Below, in pieces: positions 28,596 through 37,982 of a DNA stretch of 64,000 bases. Source of the stretch: Arthrobacter sp. H16F315. Lineage in GTDB: Bacteria; Actinomycetota; Actinomycetes; Actinomycetales; Micrococcaceae. The DNA lies in contig NZ_JAMXSS010000002.1 of the NCBI RefSeq assembly GCF_024124825.1, forward strand, positions 2,294,001 to 2,358,000, in the 5' to 3' direction. Position 1 is the first letter of the stretch. Each line of letters starts with the position of its first letter. The notes under the pieces are model-generated. The model saw only the letters and a program-made list of their open reading frames with translations. It was not told the origin of the DNA and made no database searches. The position numbers were made by a program, and so were the translations under genes.

Positions 28596-29692
28596 TGGAC
28601 GGGGTGGGTGCATTGCCGGTGTCAACGGCTGCGGTTCTCGCTTATGCCGCCGGTGATCTGCGAATCGTGCAGGTCCCGGTGTCCGCTCCGGCACCGGATG
28701 AGGCCGTGATCGAGGTTGCCTTCGGTGGTATTTGCGGCTCGGACCTGCACTACTGGCTCCATGGTGCCGCGGGCGAATCGGTCTTGAAGGCGCCGATGGT
28801 CCTGGGCCACGAAATCGTTGGAACGGTGTTGCAGCCGGCCGCGGACGGGACCGGGCCCGGCGCCGGGACGGCGGTCGCTGTGCATCCGGCCACTCCCGGT
28901 CCCGGCAACGCCGCGTACCCGCCGGAGCGTCCGAACCTTTCCCCGGGCTGTACGTACCTGGGCAGCGCGGCACGCTACCCGCATACCGAAGGGGCCTTCA
29001 GCCGGTACGCGGCGTTGCCCGCCCGGATGCTCCGGGCCCTGCCGGCGGGCCTGGACCTGCGGCGGGCCGCGTTGGTGGAACCGGCGGCCGTCGCCTGGCA
29101 CGCCGTCGGACGGGCTGGAGACGTGGCGTCAAAAACGGCGTTGGTCATTGGCAGCGGCCCTATCGGGGCACTGGCGGTAGCGGTCCTCAAACGTGCCGGT
29201 GCTCGCCGGATCGTGGCCGTCGACCGGCATCACAAGCCCCTGCAGATCGCCCGCGCCGTCGGCGCGGACGAGGTCCTGATGGCAGATGACGCCGCGGCGA
29301 TCGCCGCCGTGGAGGCCGATGTTGTGATCGAGTCCTCCGGCAGCCACCACGGACTCGCCTCCGCCCTCACGGGGGCCGTGCGCGGCGGCAAGGTCGTGAT
29401 GGTAGGGCTGCTGCCCGCCGGCCCGCAGCCGGTCCCGATCTCGCTGGCGATCACCCGCGAACTGGAACTGCTGGGCTCCTTCCGCTTCAACGACGAAATC
29501 GACGAGGTCATCGCAGCACTATCCGACCGCTCGCTCGCCGTGGACCCGGTCATCACCCACACCTTCACCCTGGACCAGGCACTGGAAGCATTCGAGGTCG
29601 CCCGCAACGCCGCCGTCTCAGGCAAGGTACTGCTGGACTTCAGGCCGCCAGCCACGGATGCGCCGCGCGGCCCGTCCGGCGCGGCGGCCTAG
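28595..29692 (+). CDS. MDR-type alcohol dehydrogenase, L-idonate 5-dehydrogenase-like
   Basis: Medium-chain dehydrogenase of 365 aa. The catalytic zinc region GGICGSDLHYWLHG and GHEIVG, and the string YLGSAARYPHTEGAF, resemble L-idonate 5-dehydrogenase (IdnD), which makes 5-keto-gluconate. The structural-zinc lobe is unusual: where IdnD has four cysteines, this protein has only the last (PGPGNAAYPPERPNLSPGC). Rossmann motif GSGPIGALA. Its ATG overlaps the SDR stop (TGATG). Its stop overlaps the convergent GntR gene by three bases. Confidence 0.85.
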   Translation: MDGVGALPVSTAAVLAYAAGDLRIVQVPVSAPAPDEAVIEVAFGGICGSDLHYWLHGAAGESVLKAPMVLGHEIVGTVLQPAADGTGPGAGTAVAVHPATPGPGNAAYPPERPNLSPGCTYLGSAARYPHTEGAFSRYAALPARMLRALPAGLDLRRAALVEPAAVAWHAVGRAGDVASKTALVIGSGPIGALAVAVLKRAGARRIVAVDRHHKPLQIARAVGADEVLMADDAAAIAAVEADVVIESSGSHHGLASALTGAVRGGKVVMVGLLPAGPQPVPISLAITRELELLGSFRFNDEIDEVIAALSDRSLAVDPVITHTFTLDQALEAFEVARNAAVSGKVLLDFRPPATDAPRGPSGAAA

Positions 29693-30429
29693 TGGCGCCG
29701 GACGGGGACAAAGAGCCTGGGCTGGTGCTCCCACTCGGGTTGCATCGCCGAAATAGTCTCCCGCATGATCCGCTCGGAGGCGTCCCGTGCCGCCGCCGGT
29801 TGCCCGGCAGCAATCGCTTCAGCCACGTCCACATGCCACTGCAGCGCCGTGCTGCTTGGGTGGTCCGGCATCAGGCCGTGTTCGGTCCGTCCGGTCAGCG
29901 TCTCGGCCACCTGGCCCACCATGTTGGCGAACATCTCGTTCCCGGAGCCCGTCAGCAGCAGGGAGTGGAAGCGGATGTCGAGCTCCAGGAACCGTGGCAC
30001 GTCCCCGGCCTTGCCGGCGTCACGCATCGCATGCGACACTTCCACGATCTCCCGCCGGATCGACTCCGGGGCGTTGGTGGCGGCCAGTTCGGCGGCAACG
30101 GGTTCGACGGCGGTGCGCAGCTCTGCGAGGGAGCGCAGCTGCGCTCCACGGCCCTCGCCGGCAAGGCGCCAGCGGATCACCTGCGGATCGAACGGATTCC
30201 AGCGGCTGAATGGGAGGACCCGGATCCCCACCCTTTTGGTTGTTTCCACCAGGCCGAGGGACTGCAGCACACGCACTGCTTCCCGGACCACCGAACGGGA
30301 CACACTGAGTTCACCTTCGAGGTGTTCGGCCAGCATAATGTGACCGGCCGGGAGCTGTCCCGCGACGATCCGGCTGCCGAGGTGCTCAATCGCGCGGTGG
30401 TGGAGGCTGGTTGACATAGTCGTAAGCAT
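29689..30429 (-). CDS. GntR family regulator, FadR/GntR-C subfamily
   Basis: A regulator of about 246 aa with an N-terminal winged helix (ELSVSRSVVREAVRVLQSLG) and an all-helical FCD effector domain carrying metal-type residues (FLELDIRFHSLLL). Such proteins usually sense sugar acids, matching the flanking idonate/gluconate-type enzymes and gnd. The start is uncertain: ATGs at 30429 and 30417 and a longer frame to 30516 all lack a good ribosome site. It is divergent from gnd over about 230 bases. Confidence 0.88.
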   Translation of the reverse strand: MLTTMSTSLHHRAIEHLGSRIVAGQLPAGHIMLAEHLEGELSVSRSVVREAVRVLQSLGLVETTKRVGIRVLPFSRWNPFDPQVIRWRLAGEGRGAQLRSLAELRTAVEPVAAELAATNAPESIRREIVEVSHAMRDAGKAGDVPRFLELDIRFHSLLLTGSGNEMFANMVGQVAETLTGRTEHGLMPDHPSSTALQWHVDVAEAIAAGQPAAARDASERIMRETISAMQPEWEHQPRLFVPVRRH

Positions 30430-30563
30430 AGTGCGGCGGACGCTGAACGAGCCGTCGTTACGGCGTGGACCGGCGGAGCCGGCCGCGGGAATCATAGACT
30501 GTTTGTGACGCGCCATATTCAGCCACGTGGGCTCTGCTTTCCAGCAGCCCCTTGAAATACATA

Positions 30564-30580
30564 TGGTTTATTGACAACCA
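30564..30580. promoter_or_regulatory. candidate GntR operator upstream of gnd
   Basis: TGGTT-N7-AACCA, a perfect 5-bp inverted repeat of FadR-like appearance, in the divergent GntR/gnd region. It overlaps TTGACA (30571-30576), a consensus -35 hexamer reading toward gnd. Confidence 0.4.
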
Positions 30581-30657
30581 CTGATCCTCAGAAGAAAGTT
30601 TCCGCCCTTCGCGCGGGACGAAGTGCACTCGTTGCACAGAAATGAATGGGAGTTTTG

Positions 30658-32093
30658 ATGTCAGCACACATCGGTGTCACCGGCCTTGCGGTGATGGGGG
30701 CCAACCTGGCCCGTAACCTGGCCCGGAACGGCTTCACCGTGGCCCTGCACAACCGGTCGGTCGAGAAGACCGACGCCCTGCTCGAAAAGCACGGCCAGGA
30801 CGGCGACTTCATCCGCACCGAGACCCTGCAAGAGCTCGTCGACTCGCTGGAGAAGCCACGCCGAGTGCTGATCATGGTCAAGGCCGGCAAGCCGGTCGAC
30901 TCCGTGATCGAACAGCTCGAACCGCTGCTGGAAGCCGGCGACATCATCATCGATGCCGGCAACTCCCACTACGAGGACACCCGCCGCCGCGAAGCAGCGC
31001 TCGCCAAGAAGGACCTGCACTTCGTTGGCATCGGTGTCTCCGGCGGTGAAGAGGGGCCCTCAACGGCCCCTCGATCATGCCTGGTGGTTCCAAGGAGTCC
31101 TATGACGCCCTCGGCCCGCTGCTGGAAAAGATCGCCGCGCACGTCGACGGCAAGCCGTGCTGCGCCTGGATCGGCACCGACGGCGCCGGCCACTTCGTCA
31201 AGATGGTCCACAACGGCATCGAATACGCCGACATGCAGGTGATCGGCGAGGCCTTTGACCTGCTGCGCTCCGGCGCCGGCATCGAACCGGCCGAGCAGGC
31301 CAAGATCTTCGCAGAGTGGAACAAGGGCGACCTCGCCTCCTTCCTGATCGAGATCTCCGCCGAGGTCCTTGGCCACGTGGACGCTAAGACCGGCAAGCCG
31401 TTTGTCGACGTCGTCGTGGACGCCGCGGGCCAGAAGGGCACCGGCCGCTGGACCGTCATCTCCGCCCTCGAGCTGGGCTCCCCGGTCTCGGGCATCGCCG
31501 AATCGGTCTTCGCCCGGGCACTGTCCTCACAGACGGAACAGCGGAAGCTGGCCCAGGAGCTGCTGGCCGGCGGCGAAGCCGACGTCGAGGTCCCGGAGAG
31601 CTTTGTCGAGGATGTCCGCCAGGCGCTGTACGCCTCCAAGCTGGTCTCCTACGCCCAGGGGCTGGACATGCTCACCTCCGCTGCCGCGGAATACGGCTGG
31701 GACCTGAAACTGGACGAGATCGCCTCCCTCTGGCGCGGCGGCTGCATCATCCGTGCCGAACTGCTCAAGGAGATCACAAAGGCCTACGCCGCGAACGAGA
31801 AGCCGGCCAACCTGCTGTTCGCCCCGGCCTTCACCACGGCGATCGCCGACGTCCTCCCGGCCTGGCGCCGGGTCGTCGCCACCGCCGTCCAGCTCGGCAT
31901 CCCCGTGCCGGTGTTCTCCTCCTCGCTGGCTTACTACGACGGCCTGCGTCGCAAGCGCCTCCCGGCCGCCCTGATCCAGGGCCAGCGCGACCTCTTCGGT
32001 GCGCACACCTACGGCCGCGTCGACACTGAGGGTACCTTCCACACCCTCTGGGGCGAGGACAAGGCTGAAATTGAGGCAGTGGATACCCACTAG
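30658..32093 (+). CDS. gnd: 6-phosphogluconate dehydrogenase, decarboxylating, frameshifted
   Basis: Pentose-phosphate enzyme converting 6-phosphogluconate to ribulose 5-phosphate with NADP reduction. The long form has GLAVMGANLARN, GIGVSGGEEG, the catalytic HFVKMVHNGIEYADMQ and a C-terminus ending EAVDTH. The frame is lost after SGGEEG at the G4 run 31053-31056. One extra G restores ALNGPSIMPGGSKE and about 478 aa. GGGAG lies five bases before ATG 30658. It sits opposite the GntR gene and would drain gluconate made by the adjacent dehydrogenases, although no gluconokinase is in the window. Confidence 0.92.
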
Positions 32094-32218
32094 CTTCCGC
32101 CTCTAACCGACGGCCGGTGCTCCCCGCTACTCTGGGAGCACCGGCCGTTCGAGTTTTCCCCGGATACCCGCGCGGCCGCCAGCCGTGGTCCCCAGTACCC
32201 GCCCCAGGAGTGCAGCAA

Positions 32219-33052
32219 ATGAGCCAGCCCGTAGCATTCGTCACCGGAGCCTCCGCCGGAATCGGCTATGAGACGGCATGGAAACTCGCTGCCCGCGGTT
32301 TTACCGTGTATGCCGGTGCCCGCCGGGTGGAGAAGATGGAGCCCCTCAAAGCCCACGGTGTAAACGTTGTTGCGCTTGACGTCACCAACGAGGACTCCAT
32401 GACGGCGGCCATCGAACAGGTGATCGCCGTGCACGGCCGGGTTGATGTCCTGGTGAACAACGCCGGCTACGGCTCCTTTGGCTCACTCGAGGAAGTGGAG
32501 CTGGCCGAGGGGCGGCGGCAATTTGACGTCAACCTCTTCGGGCTGGCCCGGATGACCCAGCTGGTGCTCCCCGGAATGCGGGCCGCCGGGAGCGGGCGGA
32601 TCATCAACGTGTCCTCGATCGGCGGAAAAATGTATGAGCCGCTGGGAGCCTGGTACCACGCCACGAAGTTCGCCGTCGAAGGCCTGAGCGATTCACTGCG
32701 GGTTGAACTCAAACCCCACGGCATCAACGTCTCCATCATCGAGCCGGCGGGAACGCAGTCGGAATGGGGCGCCATTTCCGGTGACAGCCTGCTGGCCACC
32801 TCCGGCCGCGGACCCTACATGGACCAGGCGAAAGTCGTCGCTGCTGCGCTGGCATCGACCGAGGGCTCCGCCATGTCCACCGCCGCGAACGTCATTGCCG
32901 ACGCAATAGTCCACGCCGCGACGTCACCAAGGCCCAGGACCCGCTACCCGGTAGGCAAGGGTGCCCGGGCCATCCTGATGCTGCGCCGGTTGTTGCCGGA
33001 CCGGGCCTTCGACGTTGTCATCTGGAACATCTACAAACGGTTTCCCGCTTAA
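32219..33052 (+). CDS. SDR family oxidoreductase
   Basis: Classical short-chain dehydrogenase of 277 aa: TGASAGIGYE near the N-terminus (NADP-type), NNAGYGSFG, Ser in NVSSIGGK and the YHATK active site. The C-terminus PVGKGARAILMLRRLLPDRAFD resembles lipid or retinol-type SDRs. The substrate is unknown. ATG 32219 has CAGGAG eight bases upstream; the open frame to 32117 is not needed. It is a single gene between gnd and the convergent cysE. Confidence 0.9.
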   Translation: MSQPVAFVTGASAGIGYETAWKLAARGFTVYAGARRVEKMEPLKAHGVNVVALDVTNEDSMTAAIEQVIAVHGRVDVLVNNAGYGSFGSLEEVELAEGRRQFDVNLFGLARMTQLVLPGMRAAGSGRIINVSSIGGKMYEPLGAWYHATKFAVEGLSDSLRVELKPHGINVSIIEPAGTQSEWGAISGDSLLATSGRGPYMDQAKVVAAALASTEGSAMSTAANVIADAIVHAATSPRPRTRYPVGKGARAILMLRRLLPDRAFDVVIWNIYKRFPA

Positions 33053-33092
33053 GGCAGGCCAGCTGGCCGGTCCGGGAATCGGTGAGTACCGC

Positions 33093-33677
33093 TTAGATCC
33101 GGTATTCGATCAGGTATTCCGCCGGGTCGACGCCGGGTTTGGTCTCCCGCTGCGCGTCCCGGTGCCGCCAGGTGGCAGGCACTCCCGTGAGGATCGACTC
33201 TGCCGGGGCGTCCTTGACCACCACGGCGTTGGCACCCACGGCGCTGTCCCGGCCGATGGTAATGGGGCCAAGTATTTTGGCGCCGGCGCCGACCACGACC
33301 CGGTCCTCGATGGTGGGATGGCGTTTGACCTTCGCCAGCGACCGGCCGCCGAGGGTCACACCGTGGTAAAGCATCACGTCCTCACCGATTTCGGCGGTCT
33401 CGCCAATGACCACACCCATACCGTGGTCGATGAAAAAGCGCCGGCCGATGGTTGCGCCGGGGTGGATCTCGATGCCGGTGCAGAACCTCGCCAGCTGGGA
33501 GATCAGCCGCGCCGGGAAGCGCAGCGCCGGGTCCTGCCACATCCGGTGCGTCAGGCGGTGCGCCCAGATCGCGTGCAGGCCGGAGTAGGCAAAGAAGTTC
33601 TCAAAGGAACCTCGAGCCGCCGGGTCGTGGGACCTGGCGGCGTCGAGGTCTTCCTTCAGCCTTGCGAAAAAGCTCAC
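33093..33677 (-). CDS. cysE: serine O-acetyltransferase
   Basis: Makes O-acetylserine, the substrate of CysK, from serine and acetyl-CoA. The 194-aa protein is the short EpsC-like form: a left-handed beta helix of hexapeptide repeats ([22 protein letters not shown]) with catalytic His residues and the LTGVPA end. It follows cysK by 38 bases on the same strand, so the two should form one operon and may form the cysteine synthase complex. Confidence 0.95.
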   Translation of the reverse strand: MSFFARLKEDLDAARSHDPAARGSFENFFAYSGLHAIWAHRLTHRMWQDPALRFPARLISQLARFCTGIEIHPGATIGRRFFIDHGMGVVIGETAEIGEDVMLYHGVTLGGRSLAKVKRHPTIEDRVVVGAGAKILGPITIGRDSAVGANAVVVKDAPAESILTGVPATWRHRDAQRETKPGVDPAEYLIEYRI

Positions 33678-33715
33678 AAAGACCTTTCTACAAAAATCGT
33701 GGACAGTGGCCGGAC

Positions 33716-34651
33716 TCAGCCGCGGATGTCGTCGTACAGCACCGTGGAAATGTAACGCTCACCAAAGTCGCAGACGATAGCAACAATCAGCTTACCGGCG
33801 TTCTCCGGCCGTTTGGCGAGCTCCAGGGCCGCCCAAACGATCGCGCCGGAGGAGATTCCGCCGAGGATGCCTTCCCTGACGCCGAGGTCCCGGGCCACGC
33901 GGACCGAGTCCTCAAGGGTGGCGTCCATAACCTCGTCGTAGACGTTTGTATCCAGGATTTCGGGCACAAAGTTGGCGCCGAGGCCCTGGATCTTATGCGG
34001 TCCCGGTGCGGCACCATTGAGGATGGCGGAGTCCTTCGGCTCGACGGCGATGATCTGCACGTCGGGCTTGCGCTCCTTGAGTACCTGTCCGACGCCGGTG
34101 ACGGTTCCGCCGGTGCCAACGCCGGCGACGAAAATGTCCACCTTGCCGTCAGTGTCGGACCAGATCTCCTCGGCTGTCGTCTGGCGGTGGACTTCGGGGT
34201 TGGCCTCGTTCGCGAACTGCTGCGCCCAGATGGAATTCTCCGTGTTGGCGACGATCTCCTGGGCCTTTTCGACGGCGCCACGCATGCCCTCGGAGCCGGG
34301 CGTCAGCACAATCTCGGCACCGTAGGCGCGGAGCATCACGCGGCGTTCGGTGGACATGGTTTCCGGCATGGTCAGGATGACCTTGTAGCCGCGGGCAGCG
34401 CCGACCATGGCGAGGGCGATGCCGGTGTTGCCTGAGGTGCCTTCGACGATGGTGCCGCCGGGCTTGAGGGCGCCGGACTTTTCCGCAGCATCGACAATCG
34501 CAACACCGATCCGGTCCTTGACGCTGTTGGCCGGATTGTAGAACTCCAGCTTGACCGCCACCGTGGCGTCAAGGCCTTCGGTCAGCCGGTTCAGCCGGAC
34601 CAGCGGAGTGCCGCCGACCAGCTGGGTAACATCGTCATAGATCCGTGCCAT
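33716..34651 (-). CDS. cysK: cysteine synthase A
   Basis: PLP enzyme joining O-acetylserine and sulfide to make cysteine. The 311-aa protein has the PLP lysine in NSVKDR, the phosphate loop [18 protein letters not shown] and GISSGAI. ATG 34651 (MARIYDDV) is used, with an AGGTG-like site upstream; four more codons are open. It is the first gene of cysK-cysE. Confidence 0.96.
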   Translation of the reverse strand: MARIYDDVTQLVGGTPLVRLNRLTEGLDATVAVKLEFYNPANSVKDRIGVAIVDAAEKSGALKPGGTIVEGTSGNTGIALAMVGAARGYKVILTMPETMSTERRVMLRAYGAEIVLTPGSEGMRGAVEKAQEIVANTENSIWAQQFANEANPEVHRQTTAEEIWSDTDGKVDIFVAGVGTGGTVTGVGQVLKERKPDVQIIAVEPKDSAILNGAAPGPHKIQGLGANFVPEILDTNVYDEVMDATLEDSVRVARDLGVREGILGGISSGAIVWAALELAKRPENAGKLIVAIVCDFGERYISTVLYDDIRG

Positions 34652-34714
34652 GGGTGTCTGCACCTGTCTGTTGAGGGGGAATGCTGAGGTCAGCCTAACG
34701 AGGGCCCACAGGCC

Positions 34715-35242
34715 CTAGCTAAGATTAAGCCATGAAGAGTAATATTTCCTGGCCTTGGCCAGCTTCGGGTTGATGATCACCTGGCAGTAACCTTGCTCCG
34801 GGAATTTGCCGTAGTAGTCCTGGTGAATTTCCTCCGCCCGGTGGAACACCGGCAGCCGGCTGACCTCCGTGACAATCGGATGCGCCCACAGCGACTGGTT
34901 CCGTTCGATCGCCTCCTCGAAGAGGATCTTTTCCTCAGTCGTTTCGTAGAACATTGAGGAGCGGTACTGAGTGCCGACGTCGTAGCCCTGACGGTTCAGG
35001 GTTGTGGGGTCGTGGAGTGCGAAGAACATGTCCAGGATGATTTCCGCCGGGACGATCTGCTCATCGAACGTCACTGCCACCACCTCGGCGTGGCCGGTGG
35101 TTCCGGAGCAGACTGCGTAGTAGTCGGGGTTGCGGTCATGGCCGCCGGAGTAGCCCGAAACGACGGCGCTGACACCCTTGGTTTTCTGGTAGACGGCGTC
35201 GAGGCACCAGAAGCAGCCTCCGCCGAGGACAAAAGTTCTCAT
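34715..35242 (-). CDS. msrA: peptide methionine sulfoxide reductase MsrA
   Basis: Repairs methionine-S-sulfoxide in proteins. The 175-aa protein starts MRTFVLGGGCFWC, so the catalytic Cys is residue 10, and it contains GYSGG and GHAEVV. The family usually has more at the N-terminus only when fused; this short form is common. The open frame continues far upstream to 35884 antisense to the Nif3-like gene and is spurious there. Confidence 0.95.
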   Translation of the reverse strand: MRTFVLGGGCFWCLDAVYQKTKGVSAVVSGYSGGHDRNPDYYAVCSGTTGHAEVVAVTFDEQIVPAEIILDMFFALHDPTTLNRQGYDVGTQYRSSMFYETTEEKILFEEAIERNQSLWAHPIVTEVSRLPVFHRAEEIHQDYYGKFPEQGYCQVIINPKLAKARKYYSSWLNLS

Positions 35243-35321
35243 GTCCTCTTCAATGGTTGAAGGGCCCCGAAGATTCCCGGCACCTGCGGGGGGCGCCGGC
35301 CAGTAGGGTAAAAATGGGGGT

Positions 35322-36239
35322 ATGGAACCTGTAAACACCGACGTTTCAGCCGGCCCTCCCGAAGGAACCGACGCTGCCGGCCATGGATCCGGGGAAACGG
35401 AGCGGCAGCCTACCCTGGGCATGATCCTGCTGGCCGCCGAGGAGCTGTGGCCAGAATCACTGGCTGAGGACTGGGATGAGGTGGGGCTTGTGGCCGGACG
35501 CCCCGCCGCCGGGGTGGGCAGGATCCTCTTCGCCGTCGATCCCACTCTCGAGGTGATCGAGGAGGCGATCGAGTTTGGCGCCGAGCTGCTCATCACCCAC
35601 CACCCGCTGCTGCTCAAAGGTGTCACCTCGGTAGCCGCGACCACCGCCAAGGGCCGGGCCGTGCACCGCCTGATCGAAACCGGGACCGCCCTGCTGACGG
35701 TCCATACCAACGGCGATTCCGCCGTAGGCGGCGTCTCGGATGTCCTGGCCGATGCGTTGGGCCTGCAGAACGTTGCCCCGCTGTCTCCGGCGTCCAACGG
35801 GCTGCCCGAAGAGGGGATCGGGCGGGTCGGCGACCTGGCCGAACCACTCACCCTGGGCGAGTTCGCCGCCCGCGTCTTCGGCATCCTCCCGGCGGTCGCC
35901 GGGGGAGTGCGGGTGTCCGGGGACCGGGACGGGCTGGTGCGCCGCGTCGCCGTCTGCGGCGGGGCCGGAGATTCGCTCCTGGACGCGGTGCGGGCCTCCG
36001 ACGCCGATGTTTACCTGACGGCCGACCTGCGGCACCATCCGGCGTCGGAAGCCCGGGAGGAGGCCGTCAACAACAGGCCCTACCTCATCGACGTTTCGCA
36101 CTTCGCCAGCGAGTGGCTGTGGCTGCCTGCCGCCGCCGAGGCATTGGGCAACGTCCTGGGGGACCAGGGCCACAACGTGCAGATCCGGGTCAGCACCACC
36201 AACAGCGACCCGTGGGACTTCATTCTGACTCCGGGCTAA
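35322..36239 (+). CDS. Nif3-like dinuclear metal centre protein
   Basis: A 305-aa protein of the NIF3/YqfO (GTP cyclohydrolase I type 2 homologue) family, usually hexameric with two bound metals. Metal-binding motifs are visible as ITHHPLLLKG and HTNGDSA in the first half and DVSHFASEW in the second. The true biochemical role is unknown. It is followed by the zinc-ribbon coiled-coil gene, a pairing seen across actinobacteria. Confidence 0.92.
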   Translation: MEPVNTDVSAGPPEGTDAAGHGSGETERQPTLGMILLAAEELWPESLAEDWDEVGLVAGRPAAGVGRILFAVDPTLEVIEEAIEFGAELLITHHPLLLKGVTSVAATTAKGRAVHRLIETGTALLTVHTNGDSAVGGVSDVLADALGLQNVAPLSPASNGLPEEGIGRVGDLAEPLTLGEFAARVFGILPAVAGGVRVSGDRDGLVRRVAVCGGAGDSLLDAVRASDADVYLTADLRHHPASEAREEAVNNRPYLIDVSHFASEWLWLPAAAEALGNVLGDQGHNVQIRVSTTNSDPWDFILTPG

Positions 36240-36362
36240 GCCTGGCGTGCGAGGGGCCACGGGTGAGCGCAGCGAGGCCGGGGAGTACGCTAGGCGCTAG
36301 AGTCTAGGGAGCGCCGACACGGCGCCCGGCTCCGGCCGGCAGGGATTTAGCGGAGGTAAATA

Positions 36363-37099
36363 GTGGCCAAGGCAGCACCGGCGGAACAGTTGAAGTTGCT
36401 CGAATTGCAGGGACTTGATGCGAAGCTCAAATCGCTGTCCAACCGCCGCCGAAGCCTTGAAAGCGACCCACGGATCACCGATCTTGAGGCTGCCCTCGGC
36501 GTGGCCAACGGGGAACTTGGCGCCGCTAAGGTGGCGGTCCACGACGCCGAACTTGAGCTCAAGCGGGCCGAAGCCGACGTGGAGCAGGTCGCCTCCCGGA
36601 TTGAACGCGACGAGGCCAGGCTCAACAGCGGCACCGGCCTGTCGAAGGACCTCGTGGCCCTGCAGCGTGACCTTGTGTCATTGAACAAGCGCCGCTCCGA
36701 CCTCGAGGACATTGAGCTGGAAGTCCTGGAACGGCTGGACTCCCTCCGCCTGCGCCAGTCCGGCCAGCAGCAGATCGTTGACGACATTCAGGGCTCTTTC
36801 GGTTCCATCCGCTCCGAACTTGACGAGCGGCTCGCGGAGATCGCAGCCGAGGCAACGGTGGTGCGGGGCAATCGCGCCCAGTTCGCCGAAGGCCTGGATG
36901 CCGGCCTCCTGGCGGTCTACGAAAAGACCCTGGCGAAGCGCGGCGTGGGCGCGGCCCGGCTCTTCCACGGAACGTCCGAGGGTTCGGGTATGCAGCTGAG
37001 CCCGGGGACCTCGCCGAGATCAAGGCTGCGGCCGAGGACGAAGTGGTGTTCTGCCCGGATTCCGGCTGCATCCTGGTCCGCTCTTCCGAATGGGTGTAA
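36363..37099 (+). CDS. coiled-coil and C4-type zinc-ribbon protein (CT398-like), frameshifted at the 3' end
   Basis: About 245 aa: a long charged coiled-coil hairpin (roughly residues 10-170) followed by a zinc-ribbon-like end. The frame goes wrong after MQLSPG. Adding one G to the G4 run 37004-37007 restores DLAEIKAAAEDEVVFCPDSGC and a stop at 37097-37099. The family normally carries two Cys pairs; only the last pair (CPDSGC) is visible, the first being replaced by GVGAARLFHG. Function is unknown. A palindromic repeat begins six bases after the restored stop. Confidence 0.82.
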
Positions 37100-37104
37100 C
37101 CACA

Positions 37105-37164
37105 AACTGACTAGCAGCAGGGGGCATTTTGAGCGCTCAAAACGCCCCCTGCTGCGAGCCAGTT
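37105..37164. repeat. dispersed palindromic repeat, copy 1
   Basis: Arms 37105-37134 and 37135-37164 are complementary with three mismatches and no spacer, centred on GAGC|GCTC. The outer sequence AACTxxCTxGCAGCA and inner TTTTGAGC are shared with copy 2 at 59767. It lies between convergent genes, and its right half is coding sequence for the end of YaaA. Confidence 0.8.
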
Positions 37165-37923
37165 GGGCAGGATCAGGTTGAGGGTGTGCGGCTTCCGGGA
37201 CGTGCCCTCGACCAGTTCCGCTGTCCACTTTTCGGCCGCCGCTTTCTGCAGCCGGGCGGGAGTCTGCGGTGCCGAACCCCGCCGGCTCAGCAGGTGCCGG
37301 GCGAGCTCGCCGCGGGTGTGCTTGGCGAAGTGGCTGACGACCTTCCGGACGCCCTTTACCTCGGTAAACACGTTCACGGCCACGGTCTGCGGCGGCGGCG
37401 GAGCCCACGCGGCGGCGTACGTGCTGGAACGGCAGTCCACCAGCAGTTCGCCAGCTGTGACGGTCGCGAGGGCCGCGCTGAGGTGCGGCTTCCAAAAAGA
37501 TGCCAGGCGTCCGACCTCGGGCAACGCAGCGGCCATTGACAGCCGATACGCCGGCACCCGGTCCCCGAAGTGGATGGCACCCCAGAGTGCCGAAATGACC
37601 AGCACGGAAGCGTCCGCTTTTCTCCGCTGCGAAGGCGTGAGGCTGTTGTAGTCCAAGGCGTCGTAGAGCACCCCTGAGTAGACCTGGTGGGCCGGGGCTG
37701 CCGGTTCGGCGTGCAGCCTGGTGTTCCGCTCGACGTCGGCCCAGAGGGAGGCGCCAACGCCCAAAAGCGCCAGGGCGTCCTCGTGGGCGCTGACTGTACC
37801 AAGGCCCGCCAGCACCTTGGCACGGTAGCTGTTCAATTCGGGGAAGCTCAAGGTGGCCCAGTCGACGGCGTCGCCGGCCGTGGCGGGAGTCTTGCCTTCG
37901 GAGGGCGGCAGCAGAATCAGCAC
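37111..37923 (-). CDS. yaaA: YaaA family peroxide-stress protein (UPF0246)
   Basis: A 270-aa protein of the DUF328/UPF0246 family; the E. coli member limits free iron during peroxide stress and binds DNA. Signatures are MLILLPPSEGKT, YSGVLYDALDYNSL and HFAKHTRGELARHLL. The normal end is near LNLILPNWLA. Here a tail of 14 residues (AGGVLSAQNAPCC region) and the stop codon come from the palindromic repeat at 37105-37164, an apparent repeat insertion that rewrote the C-terminus. Confidence 0.9.
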   Translation of the reverse strand: MLILLPPSEGKTPATAGDAVDWATLSFPELNSYRAKVLAGLGTVSAHEDALALLGVGASLWADVERNTRLHAEPAAPAHQVYSGVLYDALDYNSLTPSQRRKADASVLVISALWGAIHFGDRVPAYRLSMAAALPEVGRLASFWKPHLSAALATVTAGELLVDCRSSTYAAAWAPPPPQTVAVNVFTEVKGVRKVVSHFAKHTRGELARHLLSRRGSAPQTPARLQKAAAEKWTAELVEGTSRKPHTLNLILPNWLAAGGVLSAQNAPCC

Positions 37924-37982
37924 CGTCCAAGCTTAGCGGCGTGTCCTGCGCCGGCCGGCCGCCGGCAGCGTCCGGCCGAGGT

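Noticed and set aside
29689..30516. Long GntR start at 30516
   Set aside because: The extra N-terminus is Arg/Ser-rich without conservation, and the winged helix begins shortly after the ATGs at 30429 and 30417; the exact start remains open.
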